Below, piece by piece: positions 1-6,837 of a stretch of DNA of 7,886 nt; positions within the stretch are counted from its first letter, which is position 1, and each line of letters starts with the position of its first letter. A model generated the notes under the pieces. That model saw nothing but the letters and a program-made list of their open reading frames with translations, had not been told where the DNA came from and searched no databases. Both the position numbers and the translations under genes were made by a program. Source of the stretch: Elusimicrobia bacterium RIFOXYB2_FULL_48_7 (GTDB lineage: Bacteria; Elusimicrobiota; Endomicrobiia; CG1-02-37-114; XYA2-FULL-39-19); NCBI GenBank assembly GCA_001800495.1, contig MGVM01000064.1, positions 791 through 8,676 of the forward strand, given 5' to 3'.

Positions 1-1384
1 CGTTTTCGTCGTTCATTTGTTCTATGCACGCAGCCACGATCCTTGAAACGCCGATACCGTAACACCCCATGATAAACAGCTGTTCCTTGCCCTGGCTGTC
101 CAGGAAAACGGCCTTCATGGATTTAGAGTACTTGGTCCCCAGTTTGAAACTGTGCCCCACCTCTATTCCACGGGAAAATATTAACGGTAATTTGGCGCAC
201 TTGGGGCAATTGTCACCCTTTACAACCTTCCTTAAATCATAGAATTTCTCAGGCTTATAGTCCCTCTCCAGATTGACGTTCTTGAGGTGATAATCCTTCT
301 TGTTTGCACCCGCTATTGAATTCACCATGCATTCAACCGAAAAATCGGCTATTATGCGGATGCCGCCAACCGGTAATCTGACCGGGCCGGCGAAACCAAC
401 AGGCGCGCCGGTGGCTTTTTCTACTGTTTCCGGGCCTGCCAGCAGTACTTCACCCGCACCCAGGTGTTCCTTTATCTTGTTTTCGTTTATTTCATAATCA
501 CCGCGAACAAGAACCATGACGGGTTTGCCGTCAACCAGGTAAATAATGCTTTTAATGAAATTCTCCGGAGATGCCTTGAAGAACTTTGCGACTGCTTCAA
601 TAGTCTTCATTTCCGGGGTATGGGTTTCCTCTACCGGCAACATTTCATCCGGGCCATTGTTTTTTTGTTGTAAACACCGGGCTTTTTCTGTATTCGCTGC
701 GTAGCCGCAATCGCACCAGGCAATCTCTTCTTCGCCTGTTTCAGCAAGGACCATGAATTCGTGCGAAAAACTACCGCCTATGGCGCCTGAAGCTGCTTCT
801 ACTGAACGGAACTTAAACCCGCACCTCTTACATATTCTCTCGTACGCCTTGAATGCCTCCTGGTAATAATTCTCGGCATCTTCCTCCGACGCATGGAATG
901 AGTAAGCGTCCTTCATATAGAATTCACGGGCGCGCATTACGCCGAAACGCGGGCGTATCTCGTCACGGAATTTTATGCCGAACTGATAGAACATTGAAGG
1001 AAGCTGCTTGTAGGAACGTATCTCCCTGCGGGCTATATCTGTTATTACCTCTTCATGCGTGGGGCCCAGGCAGAAATCCGAATCCTTCCTGTCTTTCAGG
1101 CGGAAAAGCTCCTTGCCGTAGATTCCCCACCTGCCGGTTTCCTCCCAAAGTTCCCTTGGCATAAGCAGGGGAAGCCATACTTCCTGCCCGCCTATCCTGT
1201 CCATTTCCTCGCGGATAATCTGCTCGACTTTTTTCAGGACTTTCAAGCCCAGAGGCAGCCATTCATAGATACCGCTTGCCAGCTTGCGGATCATGCCGGA
1301 ACGGAGCATCAGTTTGCTGGAAATAATGTCGGCGTCTGATGGAACTTCTCTCAACGTAGGTAAAAAGAACTTACTGATTTTCAT
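1..1384 (-). CDS. proS: Prolyl-tRNA synthetase, bacterial type with editing insertion (3' end cut off)
   Basis: Class II aminoacyl-tRNA synthetase that joins proline to tRNA-Pro in the cytoplasm. The frame is open for 461 codons from the ATG at 1384 to the window edge; bacterial ProS is about 570 residues, so the C-terminal anticodon-binding domain lies outside. Motif 1 is around residues 29-72 (RSGMIRKLASGIY, then WLPLLMP). TGRW and LGPTHEEV follow at 83-114, and motif 2 at 139-164 (FRDEIRPRFG, REFYMKDAYSFH). An INS (YbaK-like) editing domain spans about 225-400, with a lysine at 278 near the E. coli K279 position and a GPVRLP loop at 333-338. Motif 3 starts at about 439 (GCYGIGVSRIV). Cysteine pairs occur at 185/188, 224/226 and 393/396. 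The start has a good ribosome site and gives the standard KISKFFLPTLRE-like N-terminus. It is the last gene visible in the operon, 12 bp after the barrel-protein gene. Identification is secure. Confidence 0.97.
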   Translation of the reverse strand, partial: MKISKFFLPTLREVPSDADIISSKLMLRSGMIRKLASGIYEWLPLGLKVLKKVEQIIREEMDRIGGQEVWLPLLMPRELWEETGRWGIYGKELFRLKDRKDSDFCLGPTHEEVITDIARREIRSYKQLPSMFYQFGIKFRDEIRPRFGVMRAREFYMKDAYSFHASEEDAENYYQEAFKAYERICKRCGFKFRSVEAASGAIGGSFSHEFMVLAETGEEEIAWCDCGYAANTEKARCLQQKNNGPDEMLPVEETHTPEMKTIEAVAKFFKASPENFIKSIIYLVDGKPVMVLVRGDYEINENKIKEHLGAGEVLLAGPETVEKATGAPVGFAGPVRLPVGGIRIIADFSVECMVNSIAGANKKDYHLKNVNLERDYKPEKFYDLRKVVKGDNCPKCAKLPLIFSRGIEVGHSFKLGTKYSKSMKAVFLDSQGKEQLFIMGCYGIGVSRIVAACIEQMNDEN

Positions 1385-1392
1385 ATTGGTAT

Positions 1393-1398
1393 TCCTTT
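1393..1398 (-). promoter_or_regulatory. Ribosome binding site of proS
   Basis: On the coding strand AAAGGA lies 8 nt before the proS ATG at 1384 and overlaps the TAA stop (1397-1399) of the preceding gene. This supports the chosen start and suggests that ribosomes ending the barrel-protein gene can hand over to proS. Confidence 0.75.
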
Positions 1399-1888
1399 AA
1401 TAATAAAGATTTACACCTATATTTGCTATGTACTCCATCCCGCTGACTGAAAGGGATGTCGCGCTGTCATTAAGAGAGATCATTGCCGGCCCGAGATCCA
1501 GCTGGACACTTGTGTATTTTGTTATCAGGATTTCCGTCCCGATCAATAATTCCCCCAAAAGCCCCGTACCTTTACTGTCTTCGCCCTTGAAAGAAATAGT
1601 ATCGCCCTCAAACCCCATGAACCACTGGACTCTTGAATCTGTATTGAAATAATAATAACCGCGCAGACCCATCACCGTGATATCCCGGTCCAGCTGGTAC
1701 TTAGCTTCAAGCACGATTTTACTGCTTACCCCCGCCTTGAGGCCTATCCCGAGGTAATTCAGCCCGACTCCAAAGCCCGGTTTTTCAAAATCACCCTGGT
1801 AATTTTTTCCGAACAAGCTGCCTGTTTCCGCTGCCGCCATACTAAAACAAAAAAACAGGGCAATGAAAATAAACAGCCTATTTTTCAT
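1397..1888 (-). CDS. Small predicted outer-membrane beta-barrel protein, unknown function
   Basis: I do not recognise a named family. The 163-residue product begins with a clear Sec signal peptide: KNR at residues 2-4, a hydrophobic core at 5-17, then AAA-E at 18-21 as the likely signal peptidase I site. C14 is not in a lipobox, so a lipoprotein is unlikely. The mature part, about 143 residues, has repeated alternating polar/hydrophobic stretches with glycines and aromatics (about 38-51, 55-65, 69-81, 85-95, 107-121, 125-137, 148-163). It ends in NIGVNLYY, resembling the C-terminal signal recognised by the BAM machinery. The length fits an eight-stranded OmpA/OmpX-like barrel without a periplasmic domain. 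The ATG shares one base with the ispG TGA (TGATG), and AGGCGG sits 8 nt upstream, so translation is probably coupled to ispG. An outer-membrane location implies a diderm host. The barrel call is inference from sequence pattern; a periplasmic beta-rich protein is the alternative. Confidence 0.8.
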   Translation of the reverse strand: MKNRLFIFIALFFCFSMAAAETGSLFGKNYQGDFEKPGFGVGLNYLGIGLKAGVSSKIVLEAKYQLDRDITVMGLRGYYYFNTDSRVQWFMGFEGDTISFKGEDSKGTGLLGELLIGTEILITKYTSVQLDLGPAMISLNDSATSLSVSGMEYIANIGVNLYY

Positions 1889-2958
1889 CAGCGATACCGC
1901 CTGATTTCAGATATAAGAGCTCTCACCCATTCGCCGGGCGGTACTTTCCTGACAGGTTTTCCCTTCTTGAAAAGCAGCCCGGTATGTTTGCCGCCAGCAA
2001 TTCCAATATCTGCATGCCGGGCTTCGCCGGGGCCGTTCACTTCGCATCCCATGACAGCCACTTTCAGCGGCTTTTCAGGAAATCTCTTCATAAGCTCAGA
2101 GGAATACCCGGATATATCATTTTCAAACTTTTTCATGATTTCCGCCAAACCAACACTACAGCGGGCGCAGGTCGGGCAGGAAATAAGGTCAATACCGTAA
2201 CTCCGGAGGGTTAAGGCCTGCAAAATACGGTACCCGGCGCTTACTTCTTCAACCGGATTGCCGGTTAATGACACCCGTATCGTGTCTCCAATCCCGTTAA
2301 ATAAAAGGATACCTATCCCAAGCGCTGATTTTATTGTTCCTGATCCTGGAGGCCCTGATTCAGTCAAACCCAAATGCAGCGGATAGTTTGTTTTTTTTGC
2401 AAGCGCCATGTAGGAATCAATGGTGCTTTTTACGTCGCTTGTCTTCAACGATACTACGATTTTATGGAAATCCCAATCCTCGAACATTCTTATGTAATCA
2501 AGAGCTGTTGAAACCATGTCCCGGGAAAGGATCTGACTCTTTCTCTTTATTGATCCTGAGTTTATACCAATCCTGACAGGAATGCCGGCTTTTTTAGCCG
2601 CTTGTATAACTTGTTTTGTTTTGTCATTTGAACCTATATTCCCCGGATTGATCCTGATTTTATCCGCGCCGTTGTTTATGCTTTCAATCGCAAGCTTATA
2701 ATCGAAATGAATGTCGGCTACCAGAGGTATTTTTATGGCCCTGCCTATTTTTTTCAGTGCTTTTGTCGACGCCACGTCAGGCACTGCCACGCGAATTATT
2801 TCACAGCCCGCCTGTTCAAGTTTTTTTATCTGGTTGACGGTGGCCCGCACATCGCTTGTCGCGGTGTTTGTCATTGATTGGACGGCAACAGGGTTGCCGG
2901 CGCCGATTGGGACAGCGCCAATCTTGATCACCCTTGTTTTTTTGCGGTCATAAAACAT
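1888..2958 (-). CDS. ispG: 4-hydroxy-3-methylbut-2-enyl diphosphate synthase (GcpE)
   Basis: Penultimate MEP-pathway enzyme. A [4Fe-4S] cluster is used to reduce and open 2-C-methyl-D-erythritol 2,4-cyclodiphosphate to HMBPP in the cytosol. The 356-residue protein has the two-domain bacterial form. The N-terminal TIM barrel carries VAVQSMTNT (24-32), EIIRVAVPD (53-61), ADIHFDYKLA (81-90) and KIRINPGNIG (100-109). LHLGLTESG (194-202) and GIGDTIRVSL (222-231) follow. The C-terminal cluster domain has CPTC (C261, C264) and GCEVNGPGEA (C305 and E312), the three cysteines plus glutamate that bind the cluster; C267 is an extra cysteine. Length is close to the E. coli protein and there is no plant-type insertion. 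The ATG at 2958 lies 11 bp inside the end of rseP, with AGGA 6 nt upstream (2965-2968). The stop overlaps the start of the barrel gene. Dxr of the same pathway lies two genes upstream. Confidence 0.98.
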   Translation of the reverse strand: MFYDRKKTRVIKIGAVPIGAGNPVAVQSMTNTATSDVRATVNQIKKLEQAGCEIIRVAVPDVASTKALKKIGRAIKIPLVADIHFDYKLAIESINNGADKIRINPGNIGSNDKTKQVIQAAKKAGIPVRIGINSGSIKRKSQILSRDMVSTALDYIRMFEDWDFHKIVVSLKTSDVKSTIDSYMALAKKTNYPLHLGLTESGPPGSGTIKSALGIGILLFNGIGDTIRVSLTGNPVEEVSAGYRILQALTLRSYGIDLISCPTCARCSVGLAEIMKKFENDISGYSSELMKRFPEKPLKVAVMGCEVNGPGEARHADIGIAGGKHTGLLFKKGKPVRKVPPGEWVRALISEIRRYR

Positions 2959-4051
2959 TTTTTATCCTGTAGAATATGTTAATCACTAATTCCATCGTCC
3001 TGTTTATTATGTCAAAACGGATAAAATCACTGTAAAACGCATAAAACATCAAAGACAAGATAACTGATAATCCTATATAATTCGTCAGTTCAATAATCCT
3101 GATGCTCATGCGTTTTTTTGTGATCAGGCCCTCTATGGTAAAAAACATTATATGGCCGCCGTCAAAAACAGGAATCGGCAGAAGATTCATAAGCCCCACC
3201 ATTACCGAAATAAAACCGATAATATACAACAGGCTTTCAAATCCGCTTCTCGCGGCTTGATTAACTACAACAGCGATGCCTATCGGGCCTGAAACTTCCA
3301 GTTTTTCCAATTTGACGATTTTTTCCCAGATGGTAGCAAGGGTTAAAATACTGATATTTACTGGAATGATTACCGATCCCTTGACAGATTGGACGAACCC
3401 CTTTTTCTCAATTTTCACTTCAGGCATAATCCCGATTACCCCGACTTTTGAGTTCACGTCTATTTCCGGTATAACCTGAATATCAGATATCTCGTTATCA
3501 CGATTTATCTTTATTGTAATCTTTTTACCCGGCTGACTGTGAATAATTTCCGCCAAATCCTGCCAGAGCTTTACGGGTTTTTTATTTATCGCGAGAATCA
3601 GGTCCCCTTTGCGCAAACCAGCCCTGTCAGCCGGGAACCCGTTTTTTACTTCTCCGACAATTGCTTTTTCCGAGGGCACACCGACACCCCAGAAAAAAAT
3701 AGCCGCGAAAAAGAAAACAATCGCAAGCAGATAGTTCATCAACGGCCCCGCGGCAACTACAAAAACGCGCTGGTACCAGGGTTTTGAAAAAAAATCCCCC
3801 GGGCCACCGCTTGATTCGCTCTCCATTTCACCGGCAAGCTTTACCATGCCCCCCAGCGGCACCCAGCAAATGGCATACCTTGTTTCCCCCACTGTTCTGC
3901 CAATGATCTCAGGGCCGAAACCGAAAGCGAATTTTTCCACTTTCATCCCGACAGCCCTTGCCGAAAGAAAATGCCCCAGTTCGTGTATGAAAATTATGAT
4001 TCCAAATGCAAAAAGTATCGGAATAAACCACATAGTCAATATATTTAACAT
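2948..4051 (-). CDS. rseP: RseP/RasP-type site-2 intramembrane zinc metalloprotease, single PDZ domain
   Basis: Peptidase family M50 membrane protease. Relatives cut anti-sigma factors (RseA in E. coli, RsiW in Bacillus) or remnant signal peptides inside the membrane. The 367-residue protein has a first membrane segment at about 8-22 running into the zinc site HELGH (23-27), with catalytic E24. FAFGFGPEI (41-49) and YAICWVPLGGMVKLAGE (59-75) follow, the usual membrane-reentrant loop of the family. A second helix lies at about 97-122 (AAGPLMNYLLA), one PDZ domain at about 125-200 (KNGFPADRAGLRKGDLI), a third helix at about 272-290, the second active-site motif NLLPIPVFDGGH (289-300, zinc ligand D297) and a last helix at about 323-340. 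E. coli RseP has two PDZ domains and about 450 residues; the single-PDZ form is common outside proteobacteria. The start overlaps the dxr end by 7 bp. No bamA follows, unlike in proteobacteria. The substrate is not visible here. Confidence 0.96.
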   Translation of the reverse strand: MLNILTMWFIPILFAFGIIIFIHELGHFLSARAVGMKVEKFAFGFGPEIIGRTVGETRYAICWVPLGGMVKLAGEMESESSGGPGDFFSKPWYQRVFVVAAGPLMNYLLAIVFFFAAIFFWGVGVPSEKAIVGEVKNGFPADRAGLRKGDLILAINKKPVKLWQDLAEIIHSQPGKKITIKINRDNEISDIQVIPEIDVNSKVGVIGIMPEVKIEKKGFVQSVKGSVIIPVNISILTLATIWEKIVKLEKLEVSGPIGIAVVVNQAARSGFESLLYIIGFISVMVGLMNLLPIPVFDGGHIMFFTIEGLITKKRMSIRIIELTNYIGLSVILSLMFYAFYSDFIRFDIINRTMELVINIFYRIKNVL

Positions 4052-5223
4052 TTACCAGTCTCCTTTATTATTTCAGCCCGGGCTTCAACTCTGGCCCGGA
4101 AATCAGCTTCGAATACATCCTCAAGCGCGGGGTTTTTCGTTATTTTGTGCCTGTTCATGACTTTTTCAACTATTTCAGGTATACATGAAAACTTTATACT
4201 ACCTTCCAGAAATGCCCAGACAGCCACCTCATTTGCGGCATTCAAAACCGCCGTCATGGTGTGCCCGGCCCTGGCGGCTTCAAGCGCGAGTTTCAGGCAC
4301 GGGAATTTTTTCACATCCGGGCTGAAGAATTCAAGCTTGCCTATATTTTCAAGGTCCAGGGGCTTAATCTTGGTCGGGTACCTTTCCGGGGAAGTCACGG
4401 CATATTGTATCGAGAGCCTCATGTCCGGCTCGGAAAAAAGGCCTATCACCGAACCATCTATGAATTCTACCATTGAATGGATTATCGACTGCGGGTGGAT
4501 AAGCAGCTTGATTTTATCGTATTCGATGCCGAAAAGATAGTGCGCCTCGATTATTTCCAAACCCTTGTTCATGAGCGTGGCCGAGTCAATGGTGATCTTT
4601 TTTCCCATTTTCCAGCGCGGGTGCCGGAGGGCCTGTTTGACGGTTATGTTGCCGAAATTTATTTTTTTATTATAAAAAGGGCCTCCTGATCCGGTGACAA
4701 TCAGTTTTTCAACCTTGTTCATGCCCTCATTTTTCAGGCACTGGAAAATAGCGGAATGCTCGCTGTCAACCGGGATAACCACCGGGCCCTTGCCATGCCC
4801 GGCAGAATGTTTTTTTATCAGACCGTTAACCAGGTTTCCCGCAATTACAAGCGCTTCCTTATTTGCGAGAGCTATTGTTTTTCTGGATTCTATGGCTGAA
4901 ACCAGCGGATACAGCGCCACAGCCCCGACAACCGAAAGGATTACGATATCCGCTTCCCTGACTGAAGCCAGGTCCTGAAGCCCTTTATTTCCGTGGAATA
5001 CTTTTATCCTGCCGGGTATCTGCTTTCTTAAACGCAGCGCGTCCTTCTCGGATCCGACACAAATATACGAGGGATTGAATTCCTTTACCTGCTGTTCCAG
5101 GAGTGCTATGTTCGAATTGGAAGAAAGCCCCAGTACCCTGAATTTATCCTTTAGATGCCTTGCTACGCTGAGCGCCTGCCTTCCAATGGAACCGGTAGCG
5201 CCTAGAATGACGATGTTTTTCAA
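4045..5223 (-). CDS. dxr: 1-deoxy-D-xylulose-5-phosphate reductoisomerase
   Basis: First committed MEP-pathway enzyme, converting DXP to 2-C-methyl-D-erythritol 4-phosphate with NADPH and a divalent metal. It is the target of fosmidomycin. The 392-residue length is typical. The NADPH fold opens with GATGSIG (8-14). ALANKEALVIAGN (118-130) follows. PVDSEHSAIFQCL (151-163) holds metal ligands D153 and E155. TGSGGPF (177-183) and the flexible substrate loop HPRWKMGKK (201-209) come next. IDSATLMNKGLE (212-223) supplies K220 and the third metal ligand E223. HPQSIIHSMVEF (243-254) and TAVLNAANEVAV (324-335) are also family hallmarks. The start codon is TTG: an in-frame TAA lies two codons upstream, and a later start would remove the nucleotide-binding glycine motif. 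It follows cdsA after a 33 bp AT-rich spacer, the longest gap visible, and overlaps rseP by 7 bp. Confidence 0.98.
   Translation of the reverse strand: MKNIVILGATGSIGRQALSVARHLKDKFRVLGLSSNSNIALLEQQVKEFNPSYICVGSEKDALRLRKQIPGRIKVFHGNKGLQDLASVREADIVILSVVGAVALYPLVSAIESRKTIALANKEALVIAGNLVNGLIKKHSAGHGKGPVVIPVDSEHSAIFQCLKNEGMNKVEKLIVTGSGGPFYNKKINFGNITVKQALRHPRWKMGKKITIDSATLMNKGLEIIEAHYLFGIEYDKIKLLIHPQSIIHSMVEFIDGSVIGLFSEPDMRLSIQYAVTSPERYPTKIKPLDLENIGKLEFFSPDVKKFPCLKLALEAARAGHTMTAVLNAANEVAVWAFLEGSIKFSCIPEIVEKVMNRHKITKNPALEDVFEADFRARVEARAEIIKETGKC
4060..4066 (-). promoter_or_regulatory. Ribosome binding site of rseP inside the end of dxr
   Basis: AAAGGAG on the coding strand lies 8 nt before the rseP ATG at 4051 and is embedded in the last dxr codons. 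It decides the start in favour of this ATG over the ATG six codons later (residue 7 of the product). Confidence 0.8.
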
Positions 5224-5233
5224 GCTTTAATGA

Positions 5234-5240
5234 TCCCCTT
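5234..5240 (-). promoter_or_regulatory. Ribosome binding site for the TTG start of dxr
   Basis: AAGGGGA on the coding strand sits 10 nt before the TTG at 5223, a slightly long but workable spacing. It lies in the cdsA/dxr spacer after a very AT-rich stretch. With the TAA at 5227-5229 in frame upstream, it supports TTG as the true start. Confidence 0.65.
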
Positions 5241-5256
5241 ATATATAATTAATATT

Positions 5257-6099
5257 TTACTTATGAAAAATGGTGAGATAGTAATAGAAAAATGGAGCCG
5301 CGAATATAAAAGAATCAAACCGGTCGAGCATCCCTCCGTGGCCTGGCAGCAAAGCGTCTGAATCCTTTAGGCCCACGTCTCTTTTAAGAAGCGATTCGGA
5401 CAGGTCGGAAACGAAAGCGATGACTATTACGAAAAAACTCACTATGACAACTTCGGCCAGGCCGAGCTCTTTCAGTGGAAGGATTTTCCACATTATAATC
5501 GCGAATATTACGCCCGTGAATATACCGCCTATTGCACCCTCTATGGTTTTTTTCGGGCTTATTTTTTCAGCGAGTTTCAATCTGCCGAACTTTTTCCCGA
5601 CCGCGTAGGCCCCGGTATCGGCTATCCAGATAAGCAGGAATAAAAAAAACGAATACTTGTCGCCGCAGGGGTTTATGTCCCTTATCAAGAGTATATAGCT
5701 GAAAGGCCACGATATTATAAAAACCCCAAAAAGGGTCAGCCCTATCCTTGTTATTGACCCATTCGTTTCCAGCTTTTTCGAAAAACTTACCCTGATTATT
5801 TCATAAAGAAAAAACACGAACAACGCCAGGGTAAAGGTTATTGATGTCAGCTGGCTCTGGGCGGGAGCAAGAATCCTTGAACCGTTGAAATACACGGCCA
5901 GCAGGACCAGCAGGCCAAAAATATAACCGGTGGGTTTCTGGAGGTCATGGCCTGTCCTGTCAATAATGTAGAAATATTCCTGCAGGGAGAAAATGGTTAT
6001 GACGACAACTAAAAGGAAAAAAGGCACGCCGCCAAAATATATTGATAATAATATCAGCGGTATTCCGATTACTGCCGTTAAAAGCCTTGGTAATATCAT
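5257..6099 (-). CDS. cdsA: Phosphatidate cytidylyltransferase (CDP-diglyceride synthase)
   Basis: Integral membrane enzyme that makes CDP-diacylglycerol from phosphatidic acid and CTP, the branch point for bacterial phospholipids. The 280 residues are mostly hydrophobic, with membrane segments at about 6-22, 25-40, 57-72, 84-104, 117-139, 150-168, 188-206, 213-231 and possibly 262-277. The conserved cytoplasmic region runs WIADTGAYAVGKKFGR (158-173), then SPKKTIEG (181-188). The family signature is at 236-262: S236, K239, R240, K245, D246, the P-G-H-G-G run at 252-256 and D259-R260...D262. One deviation is D248, where the signature as I remember it has a small residue (G, S or A). The ATG overlaps the uppS stop by 4 bp (ATGA). 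A G-run ends only 3 nt before it, too close for an ideal ribosome site, so initiation probably relies on coupling to uppS. Length and motifs are normal. Confidence 0.97.
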   Translation of the reverse strand: MILPRLLTAVIGIPLILLSIYFGGVPFFLLVVVITIFSLQEYFYIIDRTGHDLQKPTGYIFGLLVLLAVYFNGSRILAPAQSQLTSITFTLALFVFFLYEIIRVSFSKKLETNGSITRIGLTLFGVFIISWPFSYILLIRDINPCGDKYSFFLFLLIWIADTGAYAVGKKFGRLKLAEKISPKKTIEGAIGGIFTGVIFAIIMWKILPLKELGLAEVVIVSFFVIVIAFVSDLSESLLKRDVGLKDSDALLPGHGGMLDRFDSFIFAAPFFYYYLTIFHK

Positions 6100-6815
6100 A
6101 AACCCCCGAAACGGCGATGCCTCGACTGGTAATCCAATATCGCCTTATAGAACTCCGCTTCCCTGAAATCCGGCCACATGACATCGGAAAAATAAAATTC
6201 GGAATAAGCCAGCTGCCATAGCATGAAATTTGAAACTCTTTGTTCTCCCGAAGTTCTTATCAGCAGGTCAGGGTCAGGGATACTGGCGGTATAAAGATAT
6301 TTTGACAATGTTTTTTCGTCAGTTTGCTTGATGCCTTCCGCTGACATCCTGTTGAAAGCGCCTGTTATTTCCTGCCTGGAGCCGTAATTAATGCACAGGT
6401 TCAGGGTCATTTTTGAGCAGTCAGCGGTGGTTTTCTTTGTTTTTTTTATTTCTTCCTGTAGTTTCTGCGGAAGCCGCGACGTGTCACCGGTCGTTACAAA
6501 ACGGACCTTGTTTTTTTTAAGTTCACTTACCTGTTTTGCCAGATAGTCATAGAACAATCCCATCAAAACCCTGACTTCCTGGACCGGCCTGAGCCAGTTT
6601 TCAGTGGAAAAAGCGTACAGCGAGAGGTATTTTATGCCGGCGTCGCTTGCAGCTACAATTATTTTTTTTGTTGTTTTTGCGCCTTCCTTATGGCCCAGCG
6701 CCCTTGGAAGGCCTCTTTTTTTCGCCCAGCGGCCGTTCCCGTCCAGTATTATGGCGATATGCTGCGGAAGCCTGTCTTTGTCAATTTTTTCAAGCAGTTC
6801 TTTTTCAATAACCAT
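6096..6815 (-). CDS. uppS: Isoprenyl transferase, likely undecaprenyl diphosphate synthase
   Basis: Cis-prenyltransferase that adds isopentenyl diphosphate units to farnesyl diphosphate, giving the C55 carrier lipid for peptidoglycan and surface polysaccharides. Its 239 residues fit the family. Conserved motifs are IILDGNGRWA (22-31, catalytic D25; usually MDGNGRW), GLPRALGHKEGA (35-46), LSLYAFSTENW (64-74), NYGSRQEI (143-150), PDLLIRTSGEQRVSNFMLWQ (182-201, including R187 and R193), SEFYFSDVMWPDF (205-217) and the terminal RRFGGL (234-239), after which the protein stops at once. The ATG at 6815 follows frr by 22 bp. The only purine-rich match, AAGG, lies about 17 nt away, so the ribosome site is weak. 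No better in-frame start exists before the catalytic motif. Product chain length cannot be read from sequence with certainty; neighbours cdsA and dxr support the envelope role. Confidence 0.96.
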   Translation of the reverse strand: MVIEKELLEKIDKDRLPQHIAIILDGNGRWAKKRGLPRALGHKEGAKTTKKIIVAASDAGIKYLSLYAFSTENWLRPVQEVRVLMGLFYDYLAKQVSELKKNKVRFVTTGDTSRLPQKLQEEIKKTKKTTADCSKMTLNLCINYGSRQEITGAFNRMSAEGIKQTDEKTLSKYLYTASIPDPDLLIRTSGEQRVSNFMLWQLAYSEFYFSDVMWPDFREAEFYKAILDYQSRHRRFGGL

Positions 6816-6837
6816 TTAACCGGTATTCAAGACCTTG

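Noticed and set aside
853..1339. Two overlapping plus-strand open frames of 103 and 94 codons antisense to proS
   Set aside because: They lie inside the strongly conserved ProS catalytic region, overlap each other in different frames, and are rich in P, R and C in the way shadow frames often are.
1829..1888. Lipoprotein signal in the small exported protein because of C14
   Set aside because: The residues before the cysteine (LFF) do not fit a lipobox and the AAA-E site further on fits signal peptidase I better.
4145..4540. 131-codon plus-strand frame antisense to dxr
   Set aside because: It is fully contained within conserved dxr and has no recognisable protein features.
5224..5256. Possible internal promoter in the cdsA/dxr spacer (TATATA-like stretch)
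   Set aside because: An AT-rich -10-like stretch exists but no -35 element at suitable spacing is convincing, and AT-richness alone produces such matches.
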